Shown: positions 1 through 6,296 of the stretch, piece by piece
How positions within the stretch are numbered: the first letter of the stretch is position 1
Layout of the letters: every line of letters starts with the position of its first letter
Notes under the pieces: generated by a model
What the model saw: the letters and a program-made list of their open reading frames with translations, nothing else
The model's database searches: none
Told to the model about the DNA's origin: nothing
Assembly (NCBI GenBank): GCA_045629845.1
Contig: JAZQRZ010000100.1
Coordinates: 1 to 11,390, forward strand
Length of the DNA stretch: 11,390 nt
Reading direction: 5' to 3'
Source: UBA9715 sp045629845
GTDB lineage: Bacteria > Actinomycetota > Coriobacteriia > Coriobacteriales > Eggerthellaceae
Position numbers and translations under genes: made by a program

Positions 1-908
1 GTGAAGACACAAGCCTCCATAAGCCACTGACCATAGAACTTACCCCAAACAGCCTTGCCCCAACCCGTATCAGCAATAGTGAAATGAATGCCATCAGGAC
101 GAACATTGTGCCAATGCTTCGCTGTCATAAGATGACCAATGGCATAACCCGAATCATGAAGCACCATTTTGGGGTTACCTGACGTACCGCTGCTGAAATA
201 CATAAGCATAGGATCTGCCGCAAGGGTTTCACGCTTCTCAAAAGCATCAGAAGCAGCTGCAACGCCCGCATTAAAATCAATCCAGCCATCACGACTGATA
301 GTAGCTTTACAGATGCCTTCAGGCCCAGAAAGCTTTGAACCAACCAGAGCATCTGCTGGCGGATTACCCTGTTCATCAAGCTCAGTAAGACCGCCACCTG
401 CACCATTAACCAAGATGAATTTTTCAACAGACGGACAATCATGCATATCAACCGTTGATTCAACGATTGAAGCAATATCGCCAACTGAAGTAGCAATAAC
501 CGCCTTGATTGAAGCACCATTTAAGCGATATTCAAGGTCGTGTTCTTTCAGCATAAAGGTTGCTGGAACCATGACGCACCCCAACTTTGCAAGAGCAAGC
601 GCCGTGAACCAGAACTGATAATGACGACGAAGGATGACCATGACGAAGTCGCCTTTACCCAAACCTTGTTCAGAAAAGAAATTCGCAGTTTTATCGGACC
701 ACTTCTTCATATCAGCAAAGGTAAAGACATGCTCTTCGCCTTCTGGATTACACCAAACCATGGCGCGCCTATCAGGGTCATTGACTGCAATATCATCAAC
801 AACATCATAAGCAAAATTAAAAGTTTCAGGATAGTGAACAGAATAGGTTTGCAATACCCCGTTATCGTCATACGTTTCATCGACATAGCGCAAATTTATG
901 TTTCGCAT
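1..908 (-). CDS. AMP-forming acyl-CoA synthetase, medium-chain type (3' part beyond the window)
   Basis: Seen: an uninterrupted reading frame of 302 codons from an ATG at 908 to the left edge, where the gene is cut; AGGA lies 5 bases before the ATG. Family members have about 540-560 residues, so the N-terminal 55% is present. The ATP-binding P-loop is YFSSGTSGNPK at residues 237-247, and ADTGWGK (279-285) is the adenylate-forming motif that follows it in medium-chain acyl-CoA synthetases. The C-terminal domain with the catalytic lysine is outside the window. Known for the family: a carboxylic acid and ATP give acyl-AMP and pyrophosphate, then CoA attacks to give acyl-CoA and AMP, in the cytoplasm. 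The acid used cannot be told from this part; acetate, propionate, butyrate, a medium-chain or an aromatic acid are all possible. The gene upstream on the same strand is an XRE-cupin regulator, its likely controller. I am confident of the family, not of the substrate. Confidence 0.9.
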   Translation of the reverse strand, partial: MRNINLRYVDETYDDNGVLQTYSVHYPETFNFAYDVVDDIAVNDPDRRAMVWCNPEGEEHVFTFADMKKWSDKTANFFSEQGLGKGDFVMVILRRHYQFWFTALALAKLGCVMVPATFMLKEHDLEYRLNGASIKAVIATSVGDIASIVESTVDMHDCPSVEKFILVNGAGGGLTELDEQGNPPADALVGSKLSGPEGICKATISRDGWIDFNAGVAAASDAFEKRETLAADPMLMYFSSGTSGNPKMVLHDSGYAIGHLMTAKHWHNVRPDGIHFTIADTGWGKAVWGKFYGQWLMEACVF

Positions 909-925
909 AAGAATCCTTTGGTACA

Positions 926-938
926 TCTGCAATGCAGA
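926..938. promoter_or_regulatory. 13-base palindrome, possible operator before the acyl-CoA synthetase gene
   Basis: TCTGCAATGCAGA is a perfect inverted repeat with 6-base arms and one central base. It lies 17 bases upstream of the acyl-CoA synthetase start codon. The octamer CAATGCAG within it (930-937) recurs at 968-975 in the same orientation, 38 bases away. I infer an operator, perhaps for the neighbouring HTH-cupin regulator. No promoter close to consensus could be placed with confidence in this gap. Confidence 0.35.
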
Positions 939-980
939 ACGGTTAGAAAATAGAAAATTCACCTGACCAATGCAGGGACG

Positions 981-1019
981 CATTCATAAGCATCCGTTCC
1001 ACGAGCGGTCGAATGAATG
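981..1019. repeat. Inverted repeat CATTCAT/ATGAATG in the regulator-synthetase gap
   Basis: CATTCAT at 981-987 is matched by its reverse complement ATGAATG at 1013-1019. A short CCG/CGG pair lies inside (994-996 and 1006-1008). No U-tract follows on either strand, so it does not look like an intrinsic terminator. It may be a protein-binding site or may have no function. Confidence 0.3.
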
Positions 1020-1025
1020 AGTTAC

Positions 1026-1058
1026 GGCGTTGCGCACGAAGTTGAAAGGCACAACGCC
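1026..1058 (-). other. Hairpin immediately after the regulator stop codon
   Basis: GGCGTTGCGC (1026-1035) and GCACAACGCC (1049-1058) can form a 10-bp stem, with one G-U pair on the minus strand, around a 13-base loop. It begins at the last base of the regulator's TAG. No run of U follows on the minus strand, so at best it is a weak or factor-dependent terminator. An RNA-processing or attenuation element between the two genes is equally possible. Confidence 0.4.
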
Positions 1059-1645
1059 TAGATAATGCCGTCTTCCTCGGGATTCATGACAATTGCGATA
1101 AAGGTACATGGTTCGCCACCTGTGGCAATCATGCCGTGACCACGACCAGAATCATACATAAGCGTATCGCCTGGCCCCAAGTCTTCGATATGATCTTCGT
1201 AGGCAAAACGAAGATGGCCAGTAAGAATGTAATCGAATTCCATTCCCTTGTGATACGAAAGATGAATGGGCTTATCCTGCTCTTCTTCAAGGTAAGGAGC
1301 CGTAACCAAAAACGGTTCAGCAAGCTTACCCTGCAAGCGCGGAGCCTTGTGCAAGTATTCAAAACCAGCACGACGCTTAATTGAAAGGCCTTCACCAGCG
1401 CGAACAAGCGAATAACCACGCAGGTGAGGAGTTTCGCCGGTAAGTAGTTCGATAACATCAACACCAAGAACCTTGGCGCACTTATACAAGAACGTAAACG
1501 ACAAATCTTGTTCACCAGATTCTTGCGCAGCATATTCTGCAACTGTACGACCAGTTGCATCAGCCATTTCCTGCATAGTGAAGTCGCAGTCTTCGCGTAA
1601 ACGACGAATACGCTCTGCTACCTCTTTGATGTTCGGCTCATCCAT
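1058..1645 (-). CDS. XRE-family HTH transcriptional regulator with C-terminal cupin domain
   Basis: A 195-residue protein. Residues about 6-68 form an XRE/Cro-type helix-turn-helix, including the usual pattern TMQEMADATGRTVAEY at 23-38. Residues about 125-188 form a cupin barrel: motif 1 around H132, E136 and G143, and motif 2 as LGPGD (156-160) with H170. Known for this architecture: the HTH binds an operator, and the cupin binds a small effector, sometimes through a metal. The start is the ATG at 1645, with AAAGGA 5 bases upstream. The gene lies 53 bases after rsmB and 149 bases before the acyl-CoA synthetase gene, all on the same strand, so I infer that it controls that gene, perhaps in response to its substrate or product. 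It may be co-transcribed with rsmB, as I see no terminator between them. The effector and the sign of regulation are unknown. Confidence 0.9.
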   Translation of the reverse strand: MDEPNIKEVAERIRRLREDCDFTMQEMADATGRTVAEYAAQESGEQDLSFTFLYKCAKVLGVDVIELLTGETPHLRGYSLVRAGEGLSIKRRAGFEYLHKAPRLQGKLAEPFLVTAPYLEEEQDKPIHLSYHKGMEFDYILTGHLRFAYEDHIEDLGPGDTLMYDSGRGHGMIATGGEPCTFIAIVMNPEEDGII

Positions 1646-1698
1646 GATGATCCTTTCGTACTAAGCTGCTAGCCTAAAGCTGACTAGATTCGCATATA

Positions 1699-3369
1699 TT
1701 AAGCCTTCTTAACGAATTTTGCAGCAAAATGTGCATCAGGTGATCCATTTGAAAGCTGAGTGGAAAAACACGCTTTGCCATTAATGGGAGCAAGGGCAAA
1801 ATCTGCACCTTCAGGGCTTTCCAGGAATTGCTTAATCACGCCATTGTTCTCGGCATACGTAACCGTGCACGTTGCATACACAATGAAACCACCTGGCTGC
1901 ACGTGATTTGCAGCTGATTTAAGAAGATCAAGACCAGTATTAGCAAGCGTTGTAATGGCTTCTTCATCTATGCGCCAACGAATGTCTTGGTGACGACGTA
2001 GCGTGCCTAAACCAGAGCATGGAGCATCAATAAAGATCATCTGATATTCCTTGTTGGGAAGCACCGAATCAAGACGTGTTGCATTACCTGTAACAACTTC
2101 AGCAAGTTCAACACCATATTCTTCAGCGCGCTCACGCAAAAGATTGGTCTTGAATTCGTGACTATCCAAAGAAGTCAGTTCAACTTGCTCGCCAAACATA
2201 CGCATAGCATCTGACTGAATCATGATGGTTTTCGTACCGCGTCCAGCACCAATCTCCAAGATTGAAGCAGGCTTTCCTAATTCCATGAGGCTTGCTGCAA
2301 CAGCTTGCGCAGCCGCATCGGAAACAAGAACTTTACCCTGACTAAACAAGCGACGGATGCGACCATCGGTAAGCACACGGGAATTATCAACGTGATAGCA
2401 GCCTGAAGGCGTAATACCACCAGCAGAAACTGGCTCAAGCTTTGCGCCAACCTCTTCGAAAAGCGACACAACTTCATCGTCGGTAGCCTTAAGAGCGTTC
2501 ACGTGAATATAAAGCGGCGCAGGTTCGTTTGATACACGCATAAAATCAGCAGCTGCCTGTGCACCCATATCTTCAATTAACTGACGCGCAAGCCACGTTG
2601 GGAATGCATAGGAAAGCGCAAGAGCTTCAAGGTTCTTTTCTGGGTCACCAAAGGGGAACGATTCAGAAGCAGTTAGAACCCTATGCAAAACAGCGTTGGC
2701 AAGACCTGATGCGCTGGGAGCAACCGCGCGAACAAGTTCGACACCCTGATCAACAGCAGCGTGAGGAGCTTTACGCAGGTAAATAATTTCGTAGGTAGAA
2801 ATACGCAGCGCATCACGCACATCAGGCTTGATGTCGCGAGGGCTTGAGATACAGCGATTAATTACATCGTCCAAAGCGCCTAACGAACTAACAACGCCCA
2901 ATGTTAGCAACGTAGCAAACGCTCGATCTTGTGGCGAAATAGTTGACTGATCGATTGTAGCTTCGATGACTTCATGAGCATAAGCTTGACGACGCCTGAC
3001 TTGCTGAGTTGCATACAAAGCAGCAAGACGGCCCGGGCTAGCTTCACAACGTTCAAACTGGTTGCGGAAATCAGTAATCTTTACTGCCTTGCGAGCGCTA
3101 TAGTTCGGATCTTCTTCTGCTAAGCGCTCGGCCTTAGCACGTACTTTTTCTTCAGAACGGGAAACGGATCGAGGCTTACGATCGGGATCCTTTTTGCGGG
3201 GATCAAGTTCGCCTTTGTAAACAGGTTTGTCGTCATCGACCAGGCTTTCCATTTTCTTGCGGTCGAATTCTTTTTTACTTTTACGGGGCTTTTGCTTGCG
3301 GTTTGGAACCCAAGCACGTCGCTCTTCGCAATTAGCATTGCCCTGTGTTTCATTTACTTGTTCACTCAT
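1699..3369 (-). CDS. rsmB: 16S rRNA (cytosine-967 C5)-methyltransferase RsmB (Sun/Fmu)
   Basis: A 556-residue protein, about 100 longer than typical RsmB (roughly 430-450). Layout: a charged, Lys/Arg/Asp/Glu-rich tail at about 1-105; an NusB-like RNA-binding domain at about 110-240; and a Rossmann-fold SAM methyltransferase domain from about 260 to the end. Motif IV is DAPCSG (448-453, Cys451) and motif VI is TCTV with Cys501; in m5C methyltransferases the motif VI cysteine attacks the base and the motif IV cysteine releases the product. Motif I reads LEIGAGRGTKT (371-381) rather than the usual form with APGGKT. The start is the ATG at 3369, which overlaps the fmt stop as ATGA and follows a GGGGGAA ribosome site; a GTG at 3381 in the same frame sits upstream of that site. 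It is the third gene of def-fmt-rsmB and methylates 16S rRNA in the cytoplasm. The target position is taken from the family. Confidence 0.92.
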   Translation of the reverse strand: MSEQVNETQGNANCEERRAWVPNRKQKPRKSKKEFDRKKMESLVDDDKPVYKGELDPRKKDPDRKPRSVSRSEEKVRAKAERLAEEDPNYSARKAVKITDFRNQFERCEASPGRLAALYATQQVRRRQAYAHEVIEATIDQSTISPQDRAFATLLTLGVVSSLGALDDVINRCISSPRDIKPDVRDALRISTYEIIYLRKAPHAAVDQGVELVRAVAPSASGLANAVLHRVLTASESFPFGDPEKNLEALALSYAFPTWLARQLIEDMGAQAAADFMRVSNEPAPLYIHVNALKATDDEVVSLFEEVGAKLEPVSAGGITPSGCYHVDNSRVLTDGRIRRLFSQGKVLVSDAAAQAVAASLMELGKPASILEIGAGRGTKTIMIQSDAMRMFGEQVELTSLDSHEFKTNLLRERAEEYGVELAEVVTGNATRLDSVLPNKEYQMIFIDAPCSGLGTLRRHQDIRWRIDEEAITTLANTGLDLLKSAANHVQPGGFIVYATCTVTYAENNGVIKQFLESPEGADFALAPINGKACFSTQLSNGSPDAHFAAKFVKKA

Positions 3370-4313
3370 GCTTTCCCCCACGTCAACTGCATAGTTTTTA
3401 TGCCTTGGATACCGCCAGCAAATGAACGAGCATCCATACTTTTCTTTCCATCAGGTCGAACCTGTTCAAGTTGTACTGCACCATTTGCAGCACCTATAAA
3501 CAAACGCTTAGCAACGAATCTAGCTTCGCCTGGCGTTATATCCGCAACAAGACTTTCTAATTCTTCTGAAACAAGAACTGCTCGCTCGACCGCAAGCGTT
3601 TTACCAGCAACTTCAGCGCGTGCAGGATGCGCAGTACTAGAAGCACGTACTTTGGCGACTGTTCGTTCAGCAGTATCTGCCGGGTCGAGAGCAAGTTCGC
3701 CCTTCTGAATCTTCTCAGCGTAAAGAAGACCTTCTTCGCCCTGTTCATACCACTGAACACTACCCTGCTCAAGATCATCAAGCGCCCCGAGAAGCTCTTC
3801 AGCGCCCACACGTGCGAGTTCTTCAGTTAATTCTTCAACGTACATGCCTTCGATATTAATCTCGACGCAGCGACAATACGCGCCTGTATCAAGCCCTTCT
3901 TCCATGCGCATGATACAAACACCTGTCGTTTTGTCGCACTCAAGAATTGAGCGCTCGATAGGAGCAGCACCACGCCAACGTGGCAACAGGGATGTATGTA
4001 CGTTTAAACAGCCATAACGTGGCATTTCAAGAATTTCATTAGGCAAGATGATGCCACACGCAGCAACACAAATAGCATCAGGATTAAGCTGACGCATAAG
4101 GGCTATTGTTTCAGCATCTCTTGCTGAGGTACGTTCGTATACTGGAATACCTAAACGAAGTGCATATTCCTTAACAGGAGAAGCCGCAACCTTATTACCC
4201 CTACCGCGAATAGCGTCAGGGCGAGTAATAACAGCAACGACTTCATGCACAGCAGCCAAAGCTTCAAGAATTGAAGCAGCTAGCAAAGGTGTTCCCATAT
4301 ATACAATACGCAT
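3366..4313 (-). CDS. fmt: Methionyl-tRNA formyltransferase
   Basis: A 315-residue protein, the normal family length. The N-terminal formyltransferase domain (about 1-200) has the hallmark GCLNVHTSLLPRWRGAAPI at 101-119, with catalytic Asn104 and His106, and EEGLDTG with Asp142. The SPVK at 45-48 is typical of the family. The C-terminal OB-like tRNA-binding domain follows from about 205. Known: it transfers a formyl group from 10-formyltetrahydrofolate to Met-tRNAfMet for translation initiation. The ATG overlaps the def TAA by one base (TAATG), and its TGA overlaps the rsmB ATG (ATGA), which indicates translational coupling. Pairing with def is functional: Fmt adds the formyl group that Def later removes. 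Confidence 0.97.
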   Translation of the reverse strand: MRIVYMGTPLLAASILEALAAVHEVVAVITRPDAIRGRGNKVAASPVKEYALRLGIPVYERTSARDAETIALMRQLNPDAICVAACGIILPNEILEMPRYGCLNVHTSLLPRWRGAAPIERSILECDKTTGVCIMRMEEGLDTGAYCRCVEINIEGMYVEELTEELARVGAEELLGALDDLEQGSVQWYEQGEEGLLYAEKIQKGELALDPADTAERTVAKVRASSTAHPARAEVAGKTLAVERAVLVSEELESLVADITPGEARFVAKRLFIGAANGAVQLEQVRPDGKKSMDARSFAGGIQGIKTMQLTWGKA

Positions 4314-4864
4314 TAACGAACCCTTTTCTTATCGATAGACACTTCGCCTGGCTTAGCGCCCATACGCTTCGCTTCTTCGTAAGCTTTTAGCGCCTTAATG
4401 CGAACACGCGGGCTAGCGCTTTCAAACAGGGTAATTCCGTTCAGGTGATCAATTTCATGCTGCAAGCATCGACCAAACAGACCGTCGCTTTCGATTTCCC
4501 ATTCATTACCCTTAAAATCTTGATAGCGAACGCGAACCCAGGGTTTACGTTCGATGGGCACATAAATGCCTGGACAAGAAAGGCAGCCCTCGTCATTAAC
4601 TTCAGGCTCACCCCAAGTTTCAAGAATTTCGGGATTAATCAATGCAAGCGGATTACGAGCACCATCTTCGTCTTCAGGTGTCGTTTCGACCACGATAAGA
4701 CGTTTCAAAACACCCACCTGAGGGGCCGCAATACCTATTCCATCTGTAGCGTACATGACGCGTTCCATTTGCTTTGCAAGCTTCTTTAAACTACGGTCGC
4801 TTGGATCACATGGCTCACATACCTGGTTGAGCAAAGGATCGGGCGATTGCACAATTTTTAACAT
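4313..4864 (-). CDS. def: Peptide deformylase
   Basis: A 183-residue protein with all three deformylase motifs: GIGIAAPQVG (42-51), EGCLS (92-96) and HEIDH (136-140). The metal ligands are Cys94, His136 and His140, and Glu137 is the catalytic acid/base. Known: removes the N-formyl group from nascent proteins, usually with Fe2+, at the ribosome exit. Two in-frame ATGs lie six bases apart at 4870 and 4864. The ribosome site AGAAGG directly abuts the first but lies six bases from the second, so I choose 4864, which also gives the normal start MLKIVQ. It is the first gene of the def-fmt-rsmB operon. The C-terminal tail is basic (ends DKKRVR). Confidence 0.96.
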   Translation of the reverse strand: MLKIVQSPDPLLNQVCEPCDPSDRSLKKLAKQMERVMYATDGIGIAAPQVGVLKRLIVVETTPEDEDGARNPLALINPEILETWGEPEVNDEGCLSCPGIYVPIERKPWVRVRYQDFKGNEWEIESDGLFGRCLQHEIDHLNGITLFESASPRVRIKALKAYEEAKRMGAKPGEVSIDKKRVR

Positions 4865-4901
4865 GGTCATCCTTCTGCAGTTGTCAAATTTGAATTGGAA
4901 A

Positions 4902-4907
4902 AGTATA
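4902..4907 (-). promoter_or_regulatory. Candidate -10 box of the def-fmt-rsmB promoter
   Basis: On the minus strand the sequence is TGGTATACT, an extended -10 element (TG-N-TATACT, 5 of 6 to consensus). The predicted start of transcription near 4895 gives a leader of about 30 bases before the def ATG. At 17 bases spacing the -35 hexamer is ACCTGA, which is poor, as is common with an extended -10. The rest of the gap up to the dgt stop (4908-5012) shows no gene and no clear terminator. Confidence 0.5.
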
Positions 4908-5012
4908 CCAGCTTAAACTGCAGGTCAGGTGCACCACTACCCCACGCACACATTTTGTCTGCGATTCCTAAACGAATAAACCTACTGAATTAAAACGAGT
5001 TGCTAAAGACCG

Positions 5013-6239
5013 CTAGTACAAATCGTCACAATATTCGCGTTTGAAAATATGATGCGGGCTATTGGGGAACAAATGACGATACAGCGCAATGAAATAACTA
5101 TCAGTCATCGATGAAATGTAGTCGGTAATAATGCGATTTGGCTCTTCTTGCAGGTATTCGTCACGTTTAATCGAAACCGATTTCGTAACTAACGAAGTGA
5201 CGTGATGCTTAAACACAGGTGAAGACTCATCACCAGCAAGCAAATCTGAGAGCAGTCGATCATACAATTCAGCAAACATTTCCTGAACGATATTCTCGAA
5301 CTCTGAAACGGTACCTTCTTTAAAGTAAATCTTTTCATAGTTCTGCTTTTTAGCCAGAACGATGTCTTCGAACGCTTCTTCGCTCATAGCAATATGATCT
5401 TTGCGGTAACTGTTGTTTACGATATCGACCGTCATATTGTTGATAATCTGAGCATTCGTACGCCCAATTACCGTCGAATCAAAAATCGAATGTGAGCCGA
5501 TTATGCCAACATCAATCGCATCGGCACGGTCTTTACCGATGTAGGCAATCATGTCGGAAACACGAACAACACAACCTTCAAGCGTTGACGGGCGCAGCTT
5601 CTTAATCTGAGAAACATCAGCGGTACAGTTCTGAACAGCAGAATCCAGCTGGTCAAAGGTGGTTGTATCGCCAAGATATAGCACCTGTTGAGCAAATTCG
5701 CCGTTATGACACAGTGCACCATCAAGAGTCTGAAGGCTGATATTACGACGATACAGTTGATCCATAACGCGAACTGAATGAACGTTATGGCGGAAACAGA
5801 GACCTGTATGCTGTTCGTAGTTTTCAGACAAATAGCGCTCACCTGCATGACCAAACGGCGTGTGACCAAGATCATGGCCAAGCGCAATAGCTTCAATAAG
5901 CTGGACATTTAATCCAAGTAATTCACCAATTGCGCGTGCAATGCGACTAACTAACTGCACATGTAAGCCGCGACGACAAATATCATCGTTTTCAACAAAA
6001 GAAAACACCTGGGTCTTGTCAGCGTAGCGATTGTAAGCCGGGATATTAATAATCTTTTCAATGTCGCGCGCAAAAGCAGGTCGCGTAAGAGTTGCGTAAT
6101 CGTGCGAATTGTCTTCACGCCTAACTACATCATCATCGCAAAATGAATAAGGATTGCTCCAATGATGAGCGCGATCATCACGAATTGCTTCTTCAATTTC
6201 GGGTTTGAGCGACAAGTACGGTATTTTGGCTGCAGTCAT
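5013..6239 (-). CDS. dgt: dGTPase-family deoxynucleoside triphosphate triphosphohydrolase (HD domain)
   Basis: A 408-residue protein. The HD metal ligands are visible: His93 (GLHVQ), His122-Asp123 in GHDLGHTPFGHAGE (121-134) and Asp229 in VSDMIAYIGKD (227-237). Further family signatures are TLDGALCHNGEF (171-182) and the C-terminal DYISSMTDSY (373-382). Known for the family: a dNTP is cleaved to the deoxynucleoside plus tripolyphosphate, shaping the dNTP pool; substrate range varies, so dGTP is not certain. The start is the ATG at 6239, with GGAG 8 bases upstream. It is divergent from dnaG, with 39 bases between the start codons; in many Gram-positive bacteria dgt and dnaG instead lie in one operon. 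A link to replication fits both arrangements. I am sure of the family; dgt as a symbol stands for the family, not for a proven substrate. Confidence 0.9.
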   Translation of the reverse strand: MTAAKIPYLSLKPEIEEAIRDDRAHHWSNPYSFCDDDVVRREDNSHDYATLTRPAFARDIEKIINIPAYNRYADKTQVFSFVENDDICRRGLHVQLVSRIARAIGELLGLNVQLIEAIALGHDLGHTPFGHAGERYLSENYEQHTGLCFRHNVHSVRVMDQLYRRNISLQTLDGALCHNGEFAQQVLYLGDTTTFDQLDSAVQNCTADVSQIKKLRPSTLEGCVVRVSDMIAYIGKDRADAIDVGIIGSHSIFDSTVIGRTNAQIINNMTVDIVNNSYRKDHIAMSEEAFEDIVLAKKQNYEKIYFKEGTVSEFENIVQEMFAELYDRLLSDLLAGDESSPVFKHHVTSLVTKSVSIKRDEYLQEEPNRIITDYISSMTDSYFIALYRHLFPNSPHHIFKREYCDDLY

Positions 6240-6266
6240 ACAAGCAACTCCAATCTGTGTTTAGGG

Positions 6267-6272
6267 TATTAT
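6267..6272 (+). promoter_or_regulatory. Candidate dnaG -10 box directly before the start codon
   Basis: TATTAT (5 of 6 to consensus) ends 6 bases before the dnaG ATG at 6279, so transcription would begin at or next to that ATG. No Shine-Dalgarno sequence lies at a usable distance; the nearest GGG is 12 bases away. No good -35 is visible (GCAACT at 17 bases spacing). The box shares five bases with the dgt -10 on the other strand. Confidence 0.45.
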
Positions 6273-6296
6273 AACCGCATGGCAATCAGTGAAGAA
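6268..6296 (-). promoter_or_regulatory. dgt promoter, with perfect -10
   Basis: The minus strand carries TATAAT (plus-strand 6268-6273), a perfect -10 hexamer, with TTCTTC 17 bases upstream (plus 6291-6296, inside the dnaG coding region) as a weak -35. Transcription would start near 6261, giving a leader of about 22 bases that contains the GGAG ribosome site of dgt. Confidence 0.55.

Noticed and set aside
169..953. Two overlapping plus-strand open frames at 169-618 and 540-953
   Set aside because: They are antisense to the acyl-CoA synthetase, whose frame is intact with a ribosome site and family motifs.
3370..3381. GTG start of rsmB at 3381
   Set aside because: It would lie upstream of the GGGGGAA ribosome site and increase the overlap with fmt; the ATG with an ATGA overlap is the normal arrangement.
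4865..4910. TTGACA on the minus strand just before def as a -35 box
   Set aside because: At 17 bases spacing the downstream hexamer is ATGTTA, inside the start of def, which does not fit a -10.
6162..6278. Upstream extension of dnaG
   Set aside because: The extra 39 codons overlap the start of dgt, do not resemble primase, and precede the conserved MAISEEDINKV start.
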